This document shows, one piece after another, positions 1 through 15,000 of a DNA stretch of 64,000 nucleotides (positions are counted from its first letter, which is position 1; every line of letters starts with the position of its first letter). A program made the position numbers and the translations under genes. The notes under the pieces were generated by a model. That model saw nothing but the letters and a program-made list of their open reading frames with translations, searched no databases and had not been told where the DNA came from. Origin of the DNA: Patiria miniata (taxonomy: Eukaryota; Echinodermata; Asteroidea; Valvatida; Asterinidae); NCBI RefSeq assembly GCF_015706575.1, contig NW_024037052.1:11768711-11832710 (forward strand), in the 5' to 3' direction.

Positions 1-3000
1 CAAATGGTACCGAGTTTGTCCAGATCCATCCAGGTTAAGGTACCTTCAGGCTGCGATACATGGGAGCCAGGCGGGTTGGCGCTGACAGGCCTCCCTATGG
101 GACTTACTGCACAAAAGCGAAAGAGGGGCATCCGCTGCTACTTCTGGATTTTCTCCAAAAGTTTCGGGTCTATCGACCTGCCGATTTGCATGCGGGTTGG
201 CCCATTCATCCGCTTCAAAATGGTACGAGTTTGTCCAGATCCATCCAGGTTAAGGTACCTTCAGGCTGCGATACATGGGAGCCAGGCGGGTTGGCGCTGA
301 CAGGCCTCCCTATGGGACTTACTGCACAAAAGCGAAAGAAGGGGCATCCGCTGCTACTTCTGGGATTTTTCCAAAAGTTTCGGGTCTATCGACCTGCCGA
401 TTTGCATGCGGGTTGGCCCATTCATCCGCTTCAAAATGGTACCGAGTTTGTCCAGATCCATCCAGGTTAAGGTACCTTCAGGCTGCGATACATGGGAGCC
501 AGGCGGGTTGGCGCTGACAGGCCTCCCTATGGGACTTACTGCACAAAAGCGAAAGAAGGGGCATCGCTGCTACTTCTGGGATTTTCTCCAAAAGTTTCGG
601 GTCTATCGACCTGCCGATTTGCATGCGGGTTGGCCCATTCATCCGCTTCAAAATGGTACCGAGTTTGTCCAGATCCATCCAGGTTAAGGTACCTTCAGGC
701 TGCGATACATGGGAGCCAGGCGGGTTGCGCTGACAGGCCTCCCTATGGGACTTACTGCACAAAAGCGAAAGAAGGGGCATCCGCTGCTACTTCTGGGATT
801 TTCTCCAAAAGTTTCGGGTCTATCGACCTGCCGATTTGCATGCGGGTTGGCCCATTCATCCGCTTCAAAATGGTACCGAGTTTGTCCAGATCCATCCAGG
901 TTAAGGTACCTTCAGGCTGCGATACATGGGAGCCAGGCGGGTTGGCGCTGACAGGCCTCCCTATGGGACTTACTGCACAAAAGCGAAAGAAGGGGCATCC
1001 GCTGCTACTTCTGGGATTTTCTCCAAAAGTTTCGGGTCTATCGACCTGCCGATTTGCATGCGGGTTGGCCCATTCATCCGCTTCAAAATGGTACCGAGTT
1101 TGTCCAGATCCATCCAGGTTAAGGTACCTTCAGGCTGCGATACATGGGAGCCAGGCGGGTTGGCGCTGACAGGCCTCCCTATGGGACTTACTGCACAAAA
1201 GCGAAAGAAGGGGCATCCGCTGCTACTTCTGGGATTTTCTCCAAAAGTTTCGGGTCTATCGACCTGCCGATTTGCATGCGGGTTGGCCCATTCATCCGCT
1301 TCAAAATGGTACCGAGTTTGTCCAGATCCATCCAGGTTAAGGTACCTTCAGGCTGCGATACATGGGAGCCAGGCGGGTTGGCGCTGACAGGCCTCCCTAT
1401 GGGACTTACTGCACAAAAGCGAAAGAAGGGGCATCCGCTGCTACTTCTGGATTTTCTCCAAAAGTTTCGGGTCTATCGACCTGCCGATTTGCATGCGGGT
1501 TGCCCATTCATCCGCTTCAAAATGGTACCGAGTTTGTCCAGATCCATCCAGGTTAAGGTACCTTCAGGCTGCGATACATGGGAGCCAGGCGGGTTGGCGC
1601 TGACAGGCCTCCCTATGGGACTTACTGCACAAAAGCGAAAGAAGGGGCATCCGCTGCTACTTCTGGGATTTTCTCCAAAAGTTTCGGGTCTATCGACCTG
1701 CCGATTTGCATGCGGGTTGGCCCATTCATCCGCTTCAAAATGGTACCGAGTTTGTCCAGATCCATCCAGGTTAAGGTACCTTCAGGCTGCGATACATGGG
1801 AGCCAGGCGGGTTGGCGCTGACAGGCCTCCCTATGGGACTTACTGCACAAAAGCGAAAGAAGGGGCATCCGCTGCTACTTCTGGATTTTCTCCAAAGTTT
1901 CGGGTCTATCGACCTGCCGATTTGCATGCGGGTTGGCCCATTCATCCGCTTCAAAATGGTACCGAGTTTGTCCAGATCCATCCAGGTTAAGGTACCTTCA
2001 GGCTGCGATACATGGGAGCCAGGCGGGTTGGCGCTGACAGGCCTCCCTATGGGACTTACTGCACAAAAGCGAAAGAAGGGGCATCCGCTGCTACTTCTGG
2101 GATTTTCTCCAAAAGTTTCGGGTCTATCGACCTGCCGATTTGCATGCGGGTTGGCCCATTCATCCGCTTCAAAATGGTACCGAGTTTGTCCAGATCCATC
2201 CAGGTTAAGGTACCTTCAGGCTGCGATACATGGGAGCCAGGCGGGTTGGCGCTGACAGGCCTCCCTATGGGACTTACTGCACAAAAGCGAAAGAAGGGGC
2301 ATCCGCTGCTACTTCTGGATTTTCTCCAAAAGTTTCGGGTCTATCGACCTGCCGATTTGCATGCGGGTTGGCCCATTCATCCGCTTCAAAATGGTACCGA
2401 GTTTGTCCAGATCCATCCAGGTTAAGGTACCTTCAGGCTGCGATACATGGGAGCCAGGGCGGGTTGGCGCTGACAGGCCTCCCTATGGGACTTACTGCAC
2501 AAAAGCGAAAGAAGGGCATCCGCTGCTACTTCTGGGATTTTCTCCAAAAGTTTCGGGTCTATCGACCTGCCGATTTGCATGCGGGTTGGCCCATTCATCC
2601 GCTTCAAAATGGTACCGAGTTTGTCCAGATCCATCCAGGTTAAGGTACCTTCAGGCTGCGATACATGGGAGCCAGGCGGGTTGGCGCTGACAGGCCTCCC
2701 TATGGGACTTACTGCACAAAAGCGAAAGAAGGGGCATCCGCTGCTACTTCTGGATTTTCTCCAAAAGTTTCGGGTCTATCGACCTGCCGATTTGCATGCG
2801 GGTTGGCCCATTCATCCGCTTCAAAATGGTACCGAGTTTGTCCAGATCCATCCAGGTTAAGGTACCTTCAGGCTGCGATACATGGGAGCCAGGCGGGTTG
2901 GCGCTGACAGGCCTCCCTATGGGACTTACTGCACAAAAGCGAAAGAAGGGGCATCCGCTGCTACTTCTGGATTTTCTCCAAAGTTTCGGGTCTATCGACC

Positions 3001-6000
3001 TGCCGATTTGCATGCGGGTTGGCCCATTCATCCGCTTCAAAATGGTACCGAGTTTGTCCAGATCCATCCAGGTTAAGGTACCTTCAGGCTGCGATACATG
3101 GGAGCCAGGCGGGTTGGCGCTGACAGGCCTCCCTATGGGACTTACTGCACAAAAGCGAAAGAAGGGGCATCCGCTGCTACTTCTGGGATTTTCTCCAAAA
3201 GTTTCGGGTCTATCGACCTGCCGATTTGCATGCGGGTTGGCCCATTCATCCGCTTCAAAATGGTACCGAGTTTGTCCAGATCCATCCAGGTTAAGGTACC
3301 TTCAGGCTGCGATACATGGGAGCCAGCGGGTTGGCGCTGACAGGCCTCCCTATGGGACTTACTGCACAAAAGCGAAAGAAGGGGCATCCGCTGCTACTTC
3401 TGGGATTTTCTCCAAAAGTTTCGGGTCTATCGACCTGCCGATTTGCATGCGGGTTGGCCCATTCATCCGCTTCAAAATGGTACCGAGTTTGTCCAGATCC
3501 ATCCAGGTTAAGGTACCTTCAGGCTGCGATACATGGGAGCCAGGCGGGTTGGCGCTGACAGGCCTCCCTATGGGACTTACTGCACAAAAGCGAAAGAAGG
3601 GGCATCCGCTGCTACTTCTGGATTTTCTCCAAAAGTTTCGGTCTATCGACCTGCCGATTTGCATGCGGGTTGGCCCATTCATCCGCTTCAAAATGGTACC
3701 GAGTTTGTCCAGATCCATCCAGGTTAAGGTACCTTCAGGCTGCGATACATGGGAGCCAGGCGGGTTGGCGCTGACAGGCCTCCCTATGGGACTTACTGCA
3801 CAAAAGCGAAAGAAGGGGCATCCGCTGCTACTTCTGGGTTTTCTCCAAAAGTTTCGGGTCTATCGACCTGCCGATTTGCATGCGGGTTGGCCCATTCATC
3901 CGCTTCAAAATGGTACCGAGTTTGTCCAGATCCATCCAGGTTAAGGTACCTTCAGGCTGCGATACATGGGAGCCAGGCGGGTTGGCGCTGACAGGCCTCC
4001 CTATGGGACTTACTGCACAAAAGCGAAAGAAGGGGCATCCGCTGCTACTTCTGGGATTTTCTCCAAAAGTTTCGGGTCTATCGACCTGCCGATTTGCATG
4101 CGGGTTGGCCCATTCATCCGCTTCAAAATGGTACCGAGTTTGTCCAGATCCATCCAGGTTAAGGTACCTTCAGGCTGCGATACATGGGAGCCAGGCGGGT
4201 TGGCGCTGACAGGCCTCCCTATGGGACTTACTGCACAAAAGCGAAAGAAGGGGCATCCGCTGCTACTTCTGGGATTTTCTCCAAAAGTTTCGGGTCTATC
4301 GACCTGCCGATTTGCATGCGGGTTGGCCCATTCATCCGCTTCAAAATGGTACCGAGTTTGTCCAGATCCATCCAGGTTAAGGTACCTTCAGGCTGCGATA
4401 CATGGGAGCCAGGCGGGTTGGCGCTGACAGGCCTCCCTATGGGACTTACTGCACAAAAGCGAAAGAAGGGGCATCCGCTGCTACTTCTGGGATTTTCTCC
4501 AAAAGTTTGGGTCTATCGACCTGCCGATTTGCATGCGGGTTGGCCCATTCATCCGCTTCAAAATGGTACCGAGTTTGTCCAGATCCATCCAGGTTAAGGT
4601 ACCTTCAGGCTGCGATACATGGGAGCCAGGCGGGTTGGCGCTGACAGGCCTCCCTATGGGACTTACTGCACAAAAGCGAAAGAAGGGGCATCCGCTGCTA
4701 CTTCTGGATTTTCTCCAAAAGTTTCGGGTCTATCGACCTGCCGATTTGCATGCGGGTTGGCCCATTCATCCGCTTCAAAATGGTACCGAGTTTGTCCAGA
4801 TCCATCCAGGTTAAGGTACCTTCAGGCTGCGATACATGGGAGCCAGGCGGGTTGGCGCTGACAGGCCTCCCTATGGGACTTACTGCACAAAAGCGAAAGA
4901 AGGGGCATCCGCTGCTACTTCTGGATTTTCTCCAAAAGTTTCGGGTCTATCGACCTGCCGATTTGCATGCGGGTTGGCCCATTCATCCGCTTCAAAATGG
5001 TACCGAGTTTGTCCAGATCCATCCAGGTTAAGGTACCTTCAGGCTGCGATACATGGGAGCCAGGCGGGTTGGCGCTGACAGGCCTCCCTATGGGACTTAC
5101 TGCACAAAAGCGAAAGAAGGGGCATCCGCTGCTACTTCTGGATTTTCTCCAAAAGTTTCGGGTCTATCGACCTGCCGATTTGCATGCGGGTTGGCCCATT
5201 CATCCGCTTCAAAATGGTACCGAGTTTGTCCAGATCCATCCAGGTTAAGGTACCTTCAGGCTGCGATACATGGGAGCCAGGCGGGTTGGCGCTGACAGGC
5301 CTCCCTATGGGACTTACTGCACAAAAGCGAAAGAAGGGGCATCCGCTGCTACTTCTGGGATTTTCTCCAAAAGTTTCGGGTCTATCGACCTGCCGATTTG
5401 CATGCGGGTTGGCCCATTCATCCGCTTCAAAATGGTACCATTTGTCCAGATGTCCTCCATCCAGGTTAAGGTACCTTCAGGCTGCGATACATGGGAGCCA
5501 GGCGGGTTGGCGCTGACAGGCCTCCCTATGGGACTTACTGCACAAAAGCGAAAGAAGGGGCATCCGCTGCTACTTCTGGGATTTTCTCCAAAAGTTTCGG
5601 GTCTATCGACCTGCCGATTTGCATGCGGGTTGGCCCATTCATCCGCTTCAAAATGGTACCGAGTTTGTCCAGATCCATCCAGGTTAAGGTACCTTCAGGC
5701 TGCGATACATGGGAGCCAGGCGGGTTGGCGCTGACAGGCCTCCCTATGGGACTTACTGCACAAAAGCGAAAGAAGGGGCATCCGCTGCTACTTCTGGATT
5801 TTCTCCAAAAGTTTCGGGTCTATCGACCTGCCGATTTGCATGCGGGTTGGCCCATTCATCCGCTTCAAAATGGTACCGAGTTTGTCCAGATCCATCCAGG
5901 TTAAGGTACCTTCAGGCTGCGATACATGGGAGCCAGGCGGGTTGGCGCTGACAGGCCTCCCTATGGGACTTACTGCACAAAAGCGAAAGAAGGGGCATCC

Positions 6001-9000
6001 GCTGCTACTTCTGGGATTTTCTCCAAAAGTTTCGGTCTATCGACCTGCCGATTTGCATGCGGGTTGGCCCATTCATCCGCTTCAAAATGGTACCGAGTTT
6101 GTCCAGATCCATCAGGTTAAGGTACCTTCAGGCTGCGATACATGGGAGCCAGGCGGGTTGGCGCTGACAGGCCTCCCTATGGGACTTACTGCACAAAAGC
6201 GAAAGAAGGGGCATCCGCTGCTACTTCTGGGATTTTCTCCAAAAGTTTCGGGTCTATCGACCTGCCGATTTGCATGCGGGTTGGCCCATTCATCCGCTTC
6301 AAAATGGTACCGAGTTTGTCCAGATCCATCCAGGTTAAGGTACCTTCAGGCTGCGATACATGGGAGCCAGGCGGGTTGGCGCTGACAGGCCTCCCTATGG
6401 GACTTACTGCACAAAAGCGAAAGAAGGGGCATCCGCTGCTACTTCTGGATTTCTCCAAAAGTTTCGGGTCTATCGACCTGCCGATTTGCATGCGGGTTGG
6501 CCCATTCATCCGCTTCAAAATGGTACCGAGTTTGTCCAGATCCATCCAGGTTAAGGTACCTTCAGGCTGCGATACATGGGAGCCAGGCGGGTTGGCGCTG
6601 ACAGGCCTCCCTATGGGACTTACTGCACAAAAGCGAAAGAAGGGGCATCCGCTGCTACTTCTGGGATTTTCTCCAAAAGTTTCGGGTCTATCGACCTGCC
6701 GATTTGCATGCGGGTTGGCCCATTCATCCGCTTCAAAATGGTACCGAGTTTGTCCAGATCCATCCAGGTTAAGGTACCTTCAGGCTGCGATACATGGGAG
6801 CCAGGCGGGTTGGCGCTGACAGGCCTCCCTATGGGACTTACTGCACAAAAGCGAAAGAAGGGGCATCCGCTGCTACTTCTGGGATTTTCTCCAAAAGTTT
6901 CGGGTCTATCGACCTGCCGATTTGCATGCGGGTTGGCCCATTCATCCGCTTCAAAATGGTACCGAGTTTGTCCAGATCCATCCAGGTTAAGGTACCTTCA
7001 GGCTGCGATACATGGGAGCCAGGCGGGTTGGCGCTGACAGGCCTCCCTATGGGACTTACTGCACAAAAGCGAAAGAAGGGCATCCGCTGCTACTTCTGGA
7101 TTTTCTCCAAAAGTTTCGGGTCTATCGACCTGCCGATTTGCATGCGGGTTGGCCCATTCATCCGCTTCAAAATGGTACCGAGTTTGTCCAGATCCATCCA
7201 GGTTAAGGTACCTTCAGGCTGCGATACATGGGAGCCAGGCGGGTTGGCGCTGACAGGCCTCCCTATGGGACTTACTGCACAAAAGCGAAAGAAGGGGCAT
7301 CCGCTGCTACTTCTGGGATTTTCTCCAAAGTTTCGGTCTATCGACCTGCCGATTTGCATGCGGGTTGGCCATTCATCCGCTTCAAAATGGTACCGAGTTT
7401 GTCCAGATCCATCCAGGTTAAGGTACCTTCAGGCTGCGATACATGGGAGCCAGGCGGGTTGGCGCTGACAGGCCTCCCTATGGGACTTACTGCACAAAAG
7501 CGAAAGAAGGGGCATCCGCTGCTACTTCTGGAATTTTCTCCAAAGTTTCGGGTCTATCGACCTGCCGATTTGCATGCGGGTTGGCCCATTCATCCGCTTC
7601 AAAATGGTACCGAGTTTGTCCAGATCCATCCAGGTTAAGGTACCTTCAGGCTGCGATACATGGGAGCCAGGCGGGTTGGCGCTGACAGGCCTCCCTATGG
7701 GACTTACTGCACAAAAGCGAAAGAAGGGGCATCCGCTGCTACTTCTGGGATTTTCTCCAAAAGTTTCGGGTCTATCGACCTGCCGATTTGCATGCGGGTT
7801 GGCCCATTCATCCGCTTCAAAATGGTACCGAGTTTGTCCAGATCCATCCAGGTTAAGGTACCTTCAGGCTGCGATACATGGGAGCCAGGCGGGTTGGCGC
7901 TGACAGGCCTCCCTATGGGACTTACTGCACAAAAGCGAAAGAAGGGGCATCCGCTGCTACTTCTGGGATTTTCTCCAAAAGTTTCGGGTCTATCGACCTG
8001 CCGATTTGCATGCGGGTTGGCCCATTCATCCGCTTCAAAATGGTACCGAGTTTGTCCAGATCCATCCAGGTTAAGGTACCTTCAGGCTGCGATACATGGG
8101 AGCCAGGCGGGTTGGCGCTGACAGGCCTCCCTATGGGACTTACTGCACAAAAGCGAAAGAAGGGGCATCCGCTGCTACTTCTGGTTTTCTCCAAAAGTTT
8201 CGGGTCTATCGACCTGCCGATTTGCATGCGGGTTGGCCCATTCATCCGCTTCAAAATGGTACCGAGTTTGTCCAGATCCATCCAGGTTAAGGTACCTTCA
8301 GGCTGCGATACATGGGAGCCAGGCGGGTTGGCGCTGACAGGCCTCCCTATGGGACTTACTGCACAAAAGCGAAAGAAGGGGCATCCGCTGCTACTTCTGG
8401 GATTTTCTCCAAAAGTTTCGGGTCTATCGACCTGCCGATTTGCATGCGGGTTGGCCCATTCATCCGCTTCAAAATGGTACCGAGTTTGTCCAGATCCATC
8501 CAGGTTAAGGTACCTTCAGGCTGCGATACATGGGAGCCAGGCGGGTTGGCGCTGACAGGCCTCCCTATGGGACTTACTGCACAAAAGCGAAAGAAGGGGC
8601 ATCCGCTGCTACTTCTGGAATTTCTCCAAAAGTTTCGGGTCTATCGACCTGCCGATTTGCATGCGGGTTGGCCCATTCATCCGCTTCAAAATGGTACCGA
8701 GTTTGTCCAGATCCATCCAGGTTAAGGTACCTTCAGGCTGCGATACATGGGAGCCAGGCGGGTTGGCGCTGACAGGCCTCCCTATGGGACTTACTGCACA
8801 AAAGCGAAAGAAGGGGCATCCGCTGCTACTTCTGGGATTTTCTCCAAAAGTTTCGGTCTATCGACCTGCCGATTTGCATGCGGGTTGGCCCATTCATCCG
8901 CTTCAAAATGGTACCGAGTTTGTCCAGATCCATCCAGGTTAAGGTACCTTCAGGCTGCGATACATGGGAGCCAGGCGGGTTGGCGCTGACAGGCCTCCCT

Positions 9001-12000
9001 ATGGGACTTACTGCACAAAAGCGAAAGAAGGGGCATCCGCTGCTACTTCTGGGATTTCTCCAAAAGTTTCGGGTCTATCGACCTGCCGATTTGCATGCGG
9101 GTTGGCCCATTCATCCGCTTCAAAATGGTACCGAGTTTGTCCAGATCCATCCAGGTTAAGGTACCTTCAGGCTGCGATACATGGGAGCCAGGCGGGTTGG
9201 CGCTGACAGGCCTCCCTATGGGACTTACTGCACAAAAGCGAAAGAAGGGGCATCCGCTGCTACTTCTGGGATTTTCTCCAAAAGTTTCGGGTCTATCGAC
9301 CTGCCGATTTGCATGCGGGTTGGCCCATTCATCCGCTTCAAAATGGTACCGAGTTTGTCCAGATCCATCCAGGTTAAGGTACCTTCAGGCTGCGATACAT
9401 GGGAGCCAGGCGGGTTGGCGCTGACAGGCCTCCCTATGGGACTTACTGCACAAAAGCGAAAGAAGGGGCATCCGCTGCTACTTCTGGTTTTCTCCAAAAG
9501 TTTCGGGTCTATCGACCTGCCGATTTGCATGCGGGTTGGCCCATTCATCCGCTTCAAAATGGTACCGAGTTTGTCCAGATCCATCCAGGTTAAGGTACCT
9601 TCAGGCTGCGATACATGGGAGCCAGGCGGGTTGGCGCTGACAGGCCTCCCTATGGGACTTACTGCACAAAAGCGAAAGAAGGGGCATCCGCTGCTACTTC
9701 TGGAATTTTCTCCAAAAGTTTCGGGTCTATCGACCTGCCGATTTGCATGCGGGTTGGCCCATTCATCCGCTTCAAAATGGTACCGAGTTTGTCCAGATCC
9801 ATCCAGGTTAAGGTACCTTCAGGCTGCGATACATGGGAGCCAGGCGGGTTGGCGCTGACAGGCCTCCCTATGGGACTTACTGCACAAAAGCGAAAGAAGG
9901 GGCATCCGCTGCTACTTCTGGAATTTTCTCCAAAAGTTTCGGGTCTATCGACCTGCCGATTTGCATGCGGGTTGGCCCATTCATCCGCTTCAAAATGGTA
10001 CCGAGTTTGTCCAGATCCATCCAGGTTAAGGTACCTTCAGGCTGCGATACATGGGAGCCAGGCGGGTTGGCGCTGACAGGCCTCCCTATGGGACTTACTG
10101 CACAAAAGCGAAAGAAGGGGCATCCGCTGCTACTTCTGGGATTTTCTCCAAAAGTTTCGGGTCTATCGACCTGCCGATTTGCATGCGGGTTGGCCCATTC
10201 ATCCGCTTCAAAATGGTACCGAGTTTGTCCAGATCCATCCAGGTTAAGGTACCTTCAGGCTGCGATACATGGGAGCCAGGCGGGTTGGCGCTGACAGGCC
10301 TCCCTATGGGACTTACTGCACAAAAGCGAAAGAAGGGGCATCCGCTGCTACTTCTGGGATTTTCTCCAAAAGTTTCGGGTCTATCGACCTGCCGATTTGC
10401 ATGCGGGTTGGCCCATTCATCCGCTTCAAAATGGTACCGAGTTTGTCCAGATCCATCCAGGTTAAGGTACCTTCAGGCTGCGATACATGGGAGCCAGGCG
10501 GGGTGGCGCTGACAGGCCTCCCTATGGGACTTACTGCACAAAAGCGAAAGAAGGGGCATCCGCTGCTACTTCTGGGATTTTCTCCAAAAGTTTCGGGTCT
10601 ATCGACCTGCCGATTTGCATGCGGGTTGGCCCATTCATCCGCTTCAAAATGGTACCGAGTTTGTCCAGATCCATCCAGGTTAAGGTACCTTCAGGCTGCG
10701 ATACATGGGAGCCAGGCGGGTTGGCGCTGACAGGCCTCCCTATGGGACTTACTGCACAAAAGCGAAAGAAGGGCATCCGCTGCTACTTCTGGATTTTCTC
10801 CAAAAGTTTCGGGTCTATCGACCTGCCGATTTGCATGCGGGTTGGCCCATTCATCCGCTTCAAAATGGTACCGAGTTTGTCCAGATCCATCCAGGTTAAG
10901 GTACCTTCAGGCTGCGATACATGGGAGCCAGGCGGGTTGGCGCTGACAGGCCTCCCTATGGGACTTACTGCACAAAAGCGAAAGAAGGGGCATCCGCTGC
11001 TACTTCTGGGATTTTCTCCAAAAGTTTCGGGTCTATCGACCTGCCGATTTGCATGCGGGTTGGCCCATTCATCCGCTTCAAAATGGTACCGAGTTTGTCC
11101 AGATCCATCCAGGTTAAGGTACCTTCAGGCTGCGATACATGGGAGCCAGGCGGGTTGGCGCTGACAGGCCTTCCTATGGGACTTACTGCACAAAAGCGAA
11201 AGAAGGGGCATCCGCTGCTACTTCTGGGATTTTCTCCAAAAGTTTCGGGTCTATCGACCTGCCGATTTGCATGCGGGTTGGCCCATTCATCCGCTTCAAA
11301 ATGGTACCGAGTTTGTCCAGATCCATCCAGGTTAAGGTACCTTCAGGCTGCGATACATGGGAGCCAGGCGGGTTGGCGCTGACAGGCCTCCCTATGGGAC
11401 TTACTGCACAAAAGCGAAAGAAGGGGCATCCGCTGCTACTTCTGGGATTTTCTCCAAAAGTTTCGGGTCTATCGACCTGCCGATTTGCATGCGGGTTGGC
11501 CCATTCATCCGCTTCAAAATGGTACCGAGTTTGTCCAGATCCATCCAGGTTAAGGTACCTTCAGGCTGCGATACATGGGAGCCAGGCGGGTTGGCGCTGA
11601 CAGGCCTCCCTATGGGACTTACTGCACAAAAGCGAAAGAAGGGGCATCCGCTGCTACTTCTGGGATTTTCTCCAAAAGTTTCGGGTCTATCGACCTGCCG
11701 ATTTGCATGCGGGTTGGCCCATTCATCCGCTTCAAAATGGTACCGAGTTTGTCCAGATCCATCCAGGTTAAGGTACCTTCAGGCTGCGATACATGGGAGC
11801 CAGGCGGGTTGGCGCTGACAGGCCTCCCTATGGGACTTACTGCACAAAAGCGAAAGAAGGGGCATCCGCTGCTACTTCTGGATTTTCTCCAAAAGTTTCG
11901 GGTCTATCGACCTGCCGATTTGTATGCGGGTTGGCCCATTCATCCGCTTCAAAATGGTACCGAGTTTGTCCAGATCCATCCAGGTTAAGGTACCTTCAGG

Positions 12001-15000
12001 CTGCGATACATGGGAGCCAGGCGGGTTGGCGCTGACAGGCCTCCCTATGGGACTTACTGCACAAAAGCGAAAGAAGGGGCATCCGCTGCTACTTCTGGGA
12101 TTTTCTCCAAAAGTTTCGGGTCTATCGACCTGCCGATTTGCATGCGGGTTGGCCCATTCATCCGCTTCAAAATGGTACCGAGTTTGTCCAGATCCATCCA
12201 GGTTAAGGTACCTTCAGGCTGCGATACATGGGAGCCAGGCGGGTTGGCGCTGACAGGCCTCCCTATGGGACTTACTGCACAAAAGCGAAAGAAGGGGCAT
12301 CCGCTGCTACTTCTGGATTTTCTCCAAAAGTTTCGGGTCTATCGACCTGCCGATTTGCATGCCGGTTGGCCATTCATCCGCTTCAAAATGGTACCGAGTT
12401 TGTCGAGATCCATCCAGGTTAAGGTACCTTCAGGCTGCGATACATGGGAGCCAGGCGGGGTGGCGCTGACAGGCCTCCCTATGGGACTTACTGCACAAAA
12501 GCGAAAGAAGGGGCATCCGCTGCTACTTCTGGGATTTTCTCCAAAAGTTTCGGGTCTATCGACCTGCCGATTTGCATGCGGGTTGGCCCATTCATCCGCT
12601 TCAAAATGGTACCGAGTTTGTCCAGATCCATCCAGGTTAAGGTACCTTCAGGCTGCGATACATGGGAGCCAGGCGGGTTGGCGCTGACAGGCCTCCCTAT
12701 GGGACTTACTGCACAAAAGCGAAAGAAGGGGCATCCGCTGCTACTTCTGGGATTTCTCCAAAAGTTTCGGGTCTATCGACCTGCCGATTTGCATGCGGGT
12801 TGGCCCATTCATCCGCTTCAAAATGGTACCGAGTTTGTCCAGATCCATTCAGGTTAAGGTACCTTCAGGCTGCGATACATGGGAGCCAGGCGGGTTGGCG
12901 CTGACAGGCCTCCCTATGGGACTTACTGCACAAAAGCGAAAGAAGGGGCATCCGCTGCTACTTCTGGGATTTTCTCCAAAAGTTTCGGGTCTATCGACCT
13001 GCCGATTTGCATGCGGGTTGGCCCATTCATCCGCTTCAAAATGGTACCGAGTTTGTCCAGATCCATCCAGGTTAAGGTACCTTCAGGCTGCGATACATGG
13101 GAGCCAGGCGGGTTGGCGCTGACAGGCCTCCCTATGGGACTTACTGCACAAAAGCGAAAGAAGGGGCATCCGCTGCTACTTCTGGAATTTTCTCCAAAAG
13201 TTTCGGGTCTATCGACCTGCCGATTTGCATGCGGGTTGGCCATTCATCCGCTTCAAAATGGTACCGAGTTTGTCCAGATCCATCCAGGTTAAGGTACCTT
13301 CAGGCTGCGATACATGGGAGCCAGGCGGGTTGGCGCTGACAGGCCTCCCTATGGGACTTACTGCACAAAAGCGAAAGAAGGGGCATCCGCTGCTACTTCT
13401 GGGATTTTCTCCAAAAGTTTCGGGTCTATCGACCTGCCGATTTGCATGCGGGTTGGCCCATTCATCCGCTTCAAAATGGTACACAGTTTGTCCAAATCCA
13501 TCCAGGTTAAGGTACCTTCAGGCTGCGATACATGGGAGCCAGGCGGGTTGGCGCTGACAGGCCTTCCTATGGGACTTACTGCACAAAAGCGAAAGAAGGG
13601 GCATCCGCTGCTACTTCTGGGATTTTCTCCAAAAGTTTCGGGTCTATCGACCTGCCGATTTGCATGCGGGTTGGCCCATTCATCCGCTTCAAAATGGTAC
13701 CGAGTTTGTCCAAATCCATCCAGGTTAAGGTACCTTCAGGCTGCGATACATGGGAGCCAGGCGGGTTGGCGCTGACAGGCCTTCGTATGGGACTTACTGC
13801 ACAAAAGCGAAAGAAGGGGCATCCGCTGCTACTTCTGGGATTTTCTCCAAAAGTTTCGGGTCTATCGACCTGCCGATTTGCATGCGGGTTGGCCCATTCA
13901 TCCGCTTTAAAATGGTACCGAGTTTGTCCAGATCCATCCAGGTTAAGGTACCTTCAGGCTGCGATACATGGGAGCCAGGCGGGTTGGCGATGACAGGCCT
14001 TCCTATGGGACTTACTGCACAAAAGCGAAAGAAGGGGCATCCGCTGCTACTTCTGGGATTTTCTCCAAAAGTTTCGGGTCTATCGACCTGCCGATTTGTA
14101 TGCGGGTTGGCCCATTCATCCGCTTCAAAATGGTACCGAGTTTGTCCAGATCCATCCAGGTTAAGGTACCTTCAGGCTGCGATACATGGGAGCCAGGCGG
14201 GTTGGCGCTGACAGGCCTCCCTATGGGACTTACTGCACAAAAGCGAAAGAAGGGGCATCCGCTGCTACTTCTGGGATTTTCTCCAAAAGTTTCGGGTCTA
14301 TCAACCTGCCGATTTGCATGCGGGTTGGCCCATTCATCCGCTTCAAAATGGTACCGAGTTTGTCCAGATCCATACAGGTTAAGGTACCTTCAGGCTGCGA
14401 TACATGGGAGCCAGGCGAGTTGGCGCTGAAGGCCTCCCTATGGGACTTACTGCACAAAAGCGAAGGAAGGGGCATCCGCTGCTACTTCTGGAATTTTCTC
14501 CAAAAGTTTCTGATCTATCGACCTGCCGATTTGCATGCGGGTTGGCCCATTCAACCGCTTCAAAATGGTGCCGAGTTTGTCCAGATCCATCCAGGTTAAG
14601 GTACCTTCAGGCTGCGATACATGGGAGCCAGGAGGGTTGGCGCTGACAGGCCTCCCTATGGGACTTGCTGCACAAAAGCGAAGGAAGGGGCATCCGCTGC
14701 TACTTCTGGGATTTTCTCCAAAAGTTTCGGGTCTATCGACCTGCCGATTTGCATGCGGGTTGGCCCATTCATCCGCTTCAAAATGGTACCGAGTTTGTCC
14801 AAATCCATCCAGGTTAAGGTACCTTCAGGCTGCGATACATGGGAGCCAGGCGGGTTGGCGCTGACAGGCCTTCCTATGGGACTTACTGCACAAAAGCGAA
14901 AGAAGGGGCATCCGCTGCTACTTCTGGTATTTTCTCCAAAAGTTTCGGGTCTATCGACCTGCCGATTTGCATGCGGGTTGGCCCATTCATCCGCTTCAAA

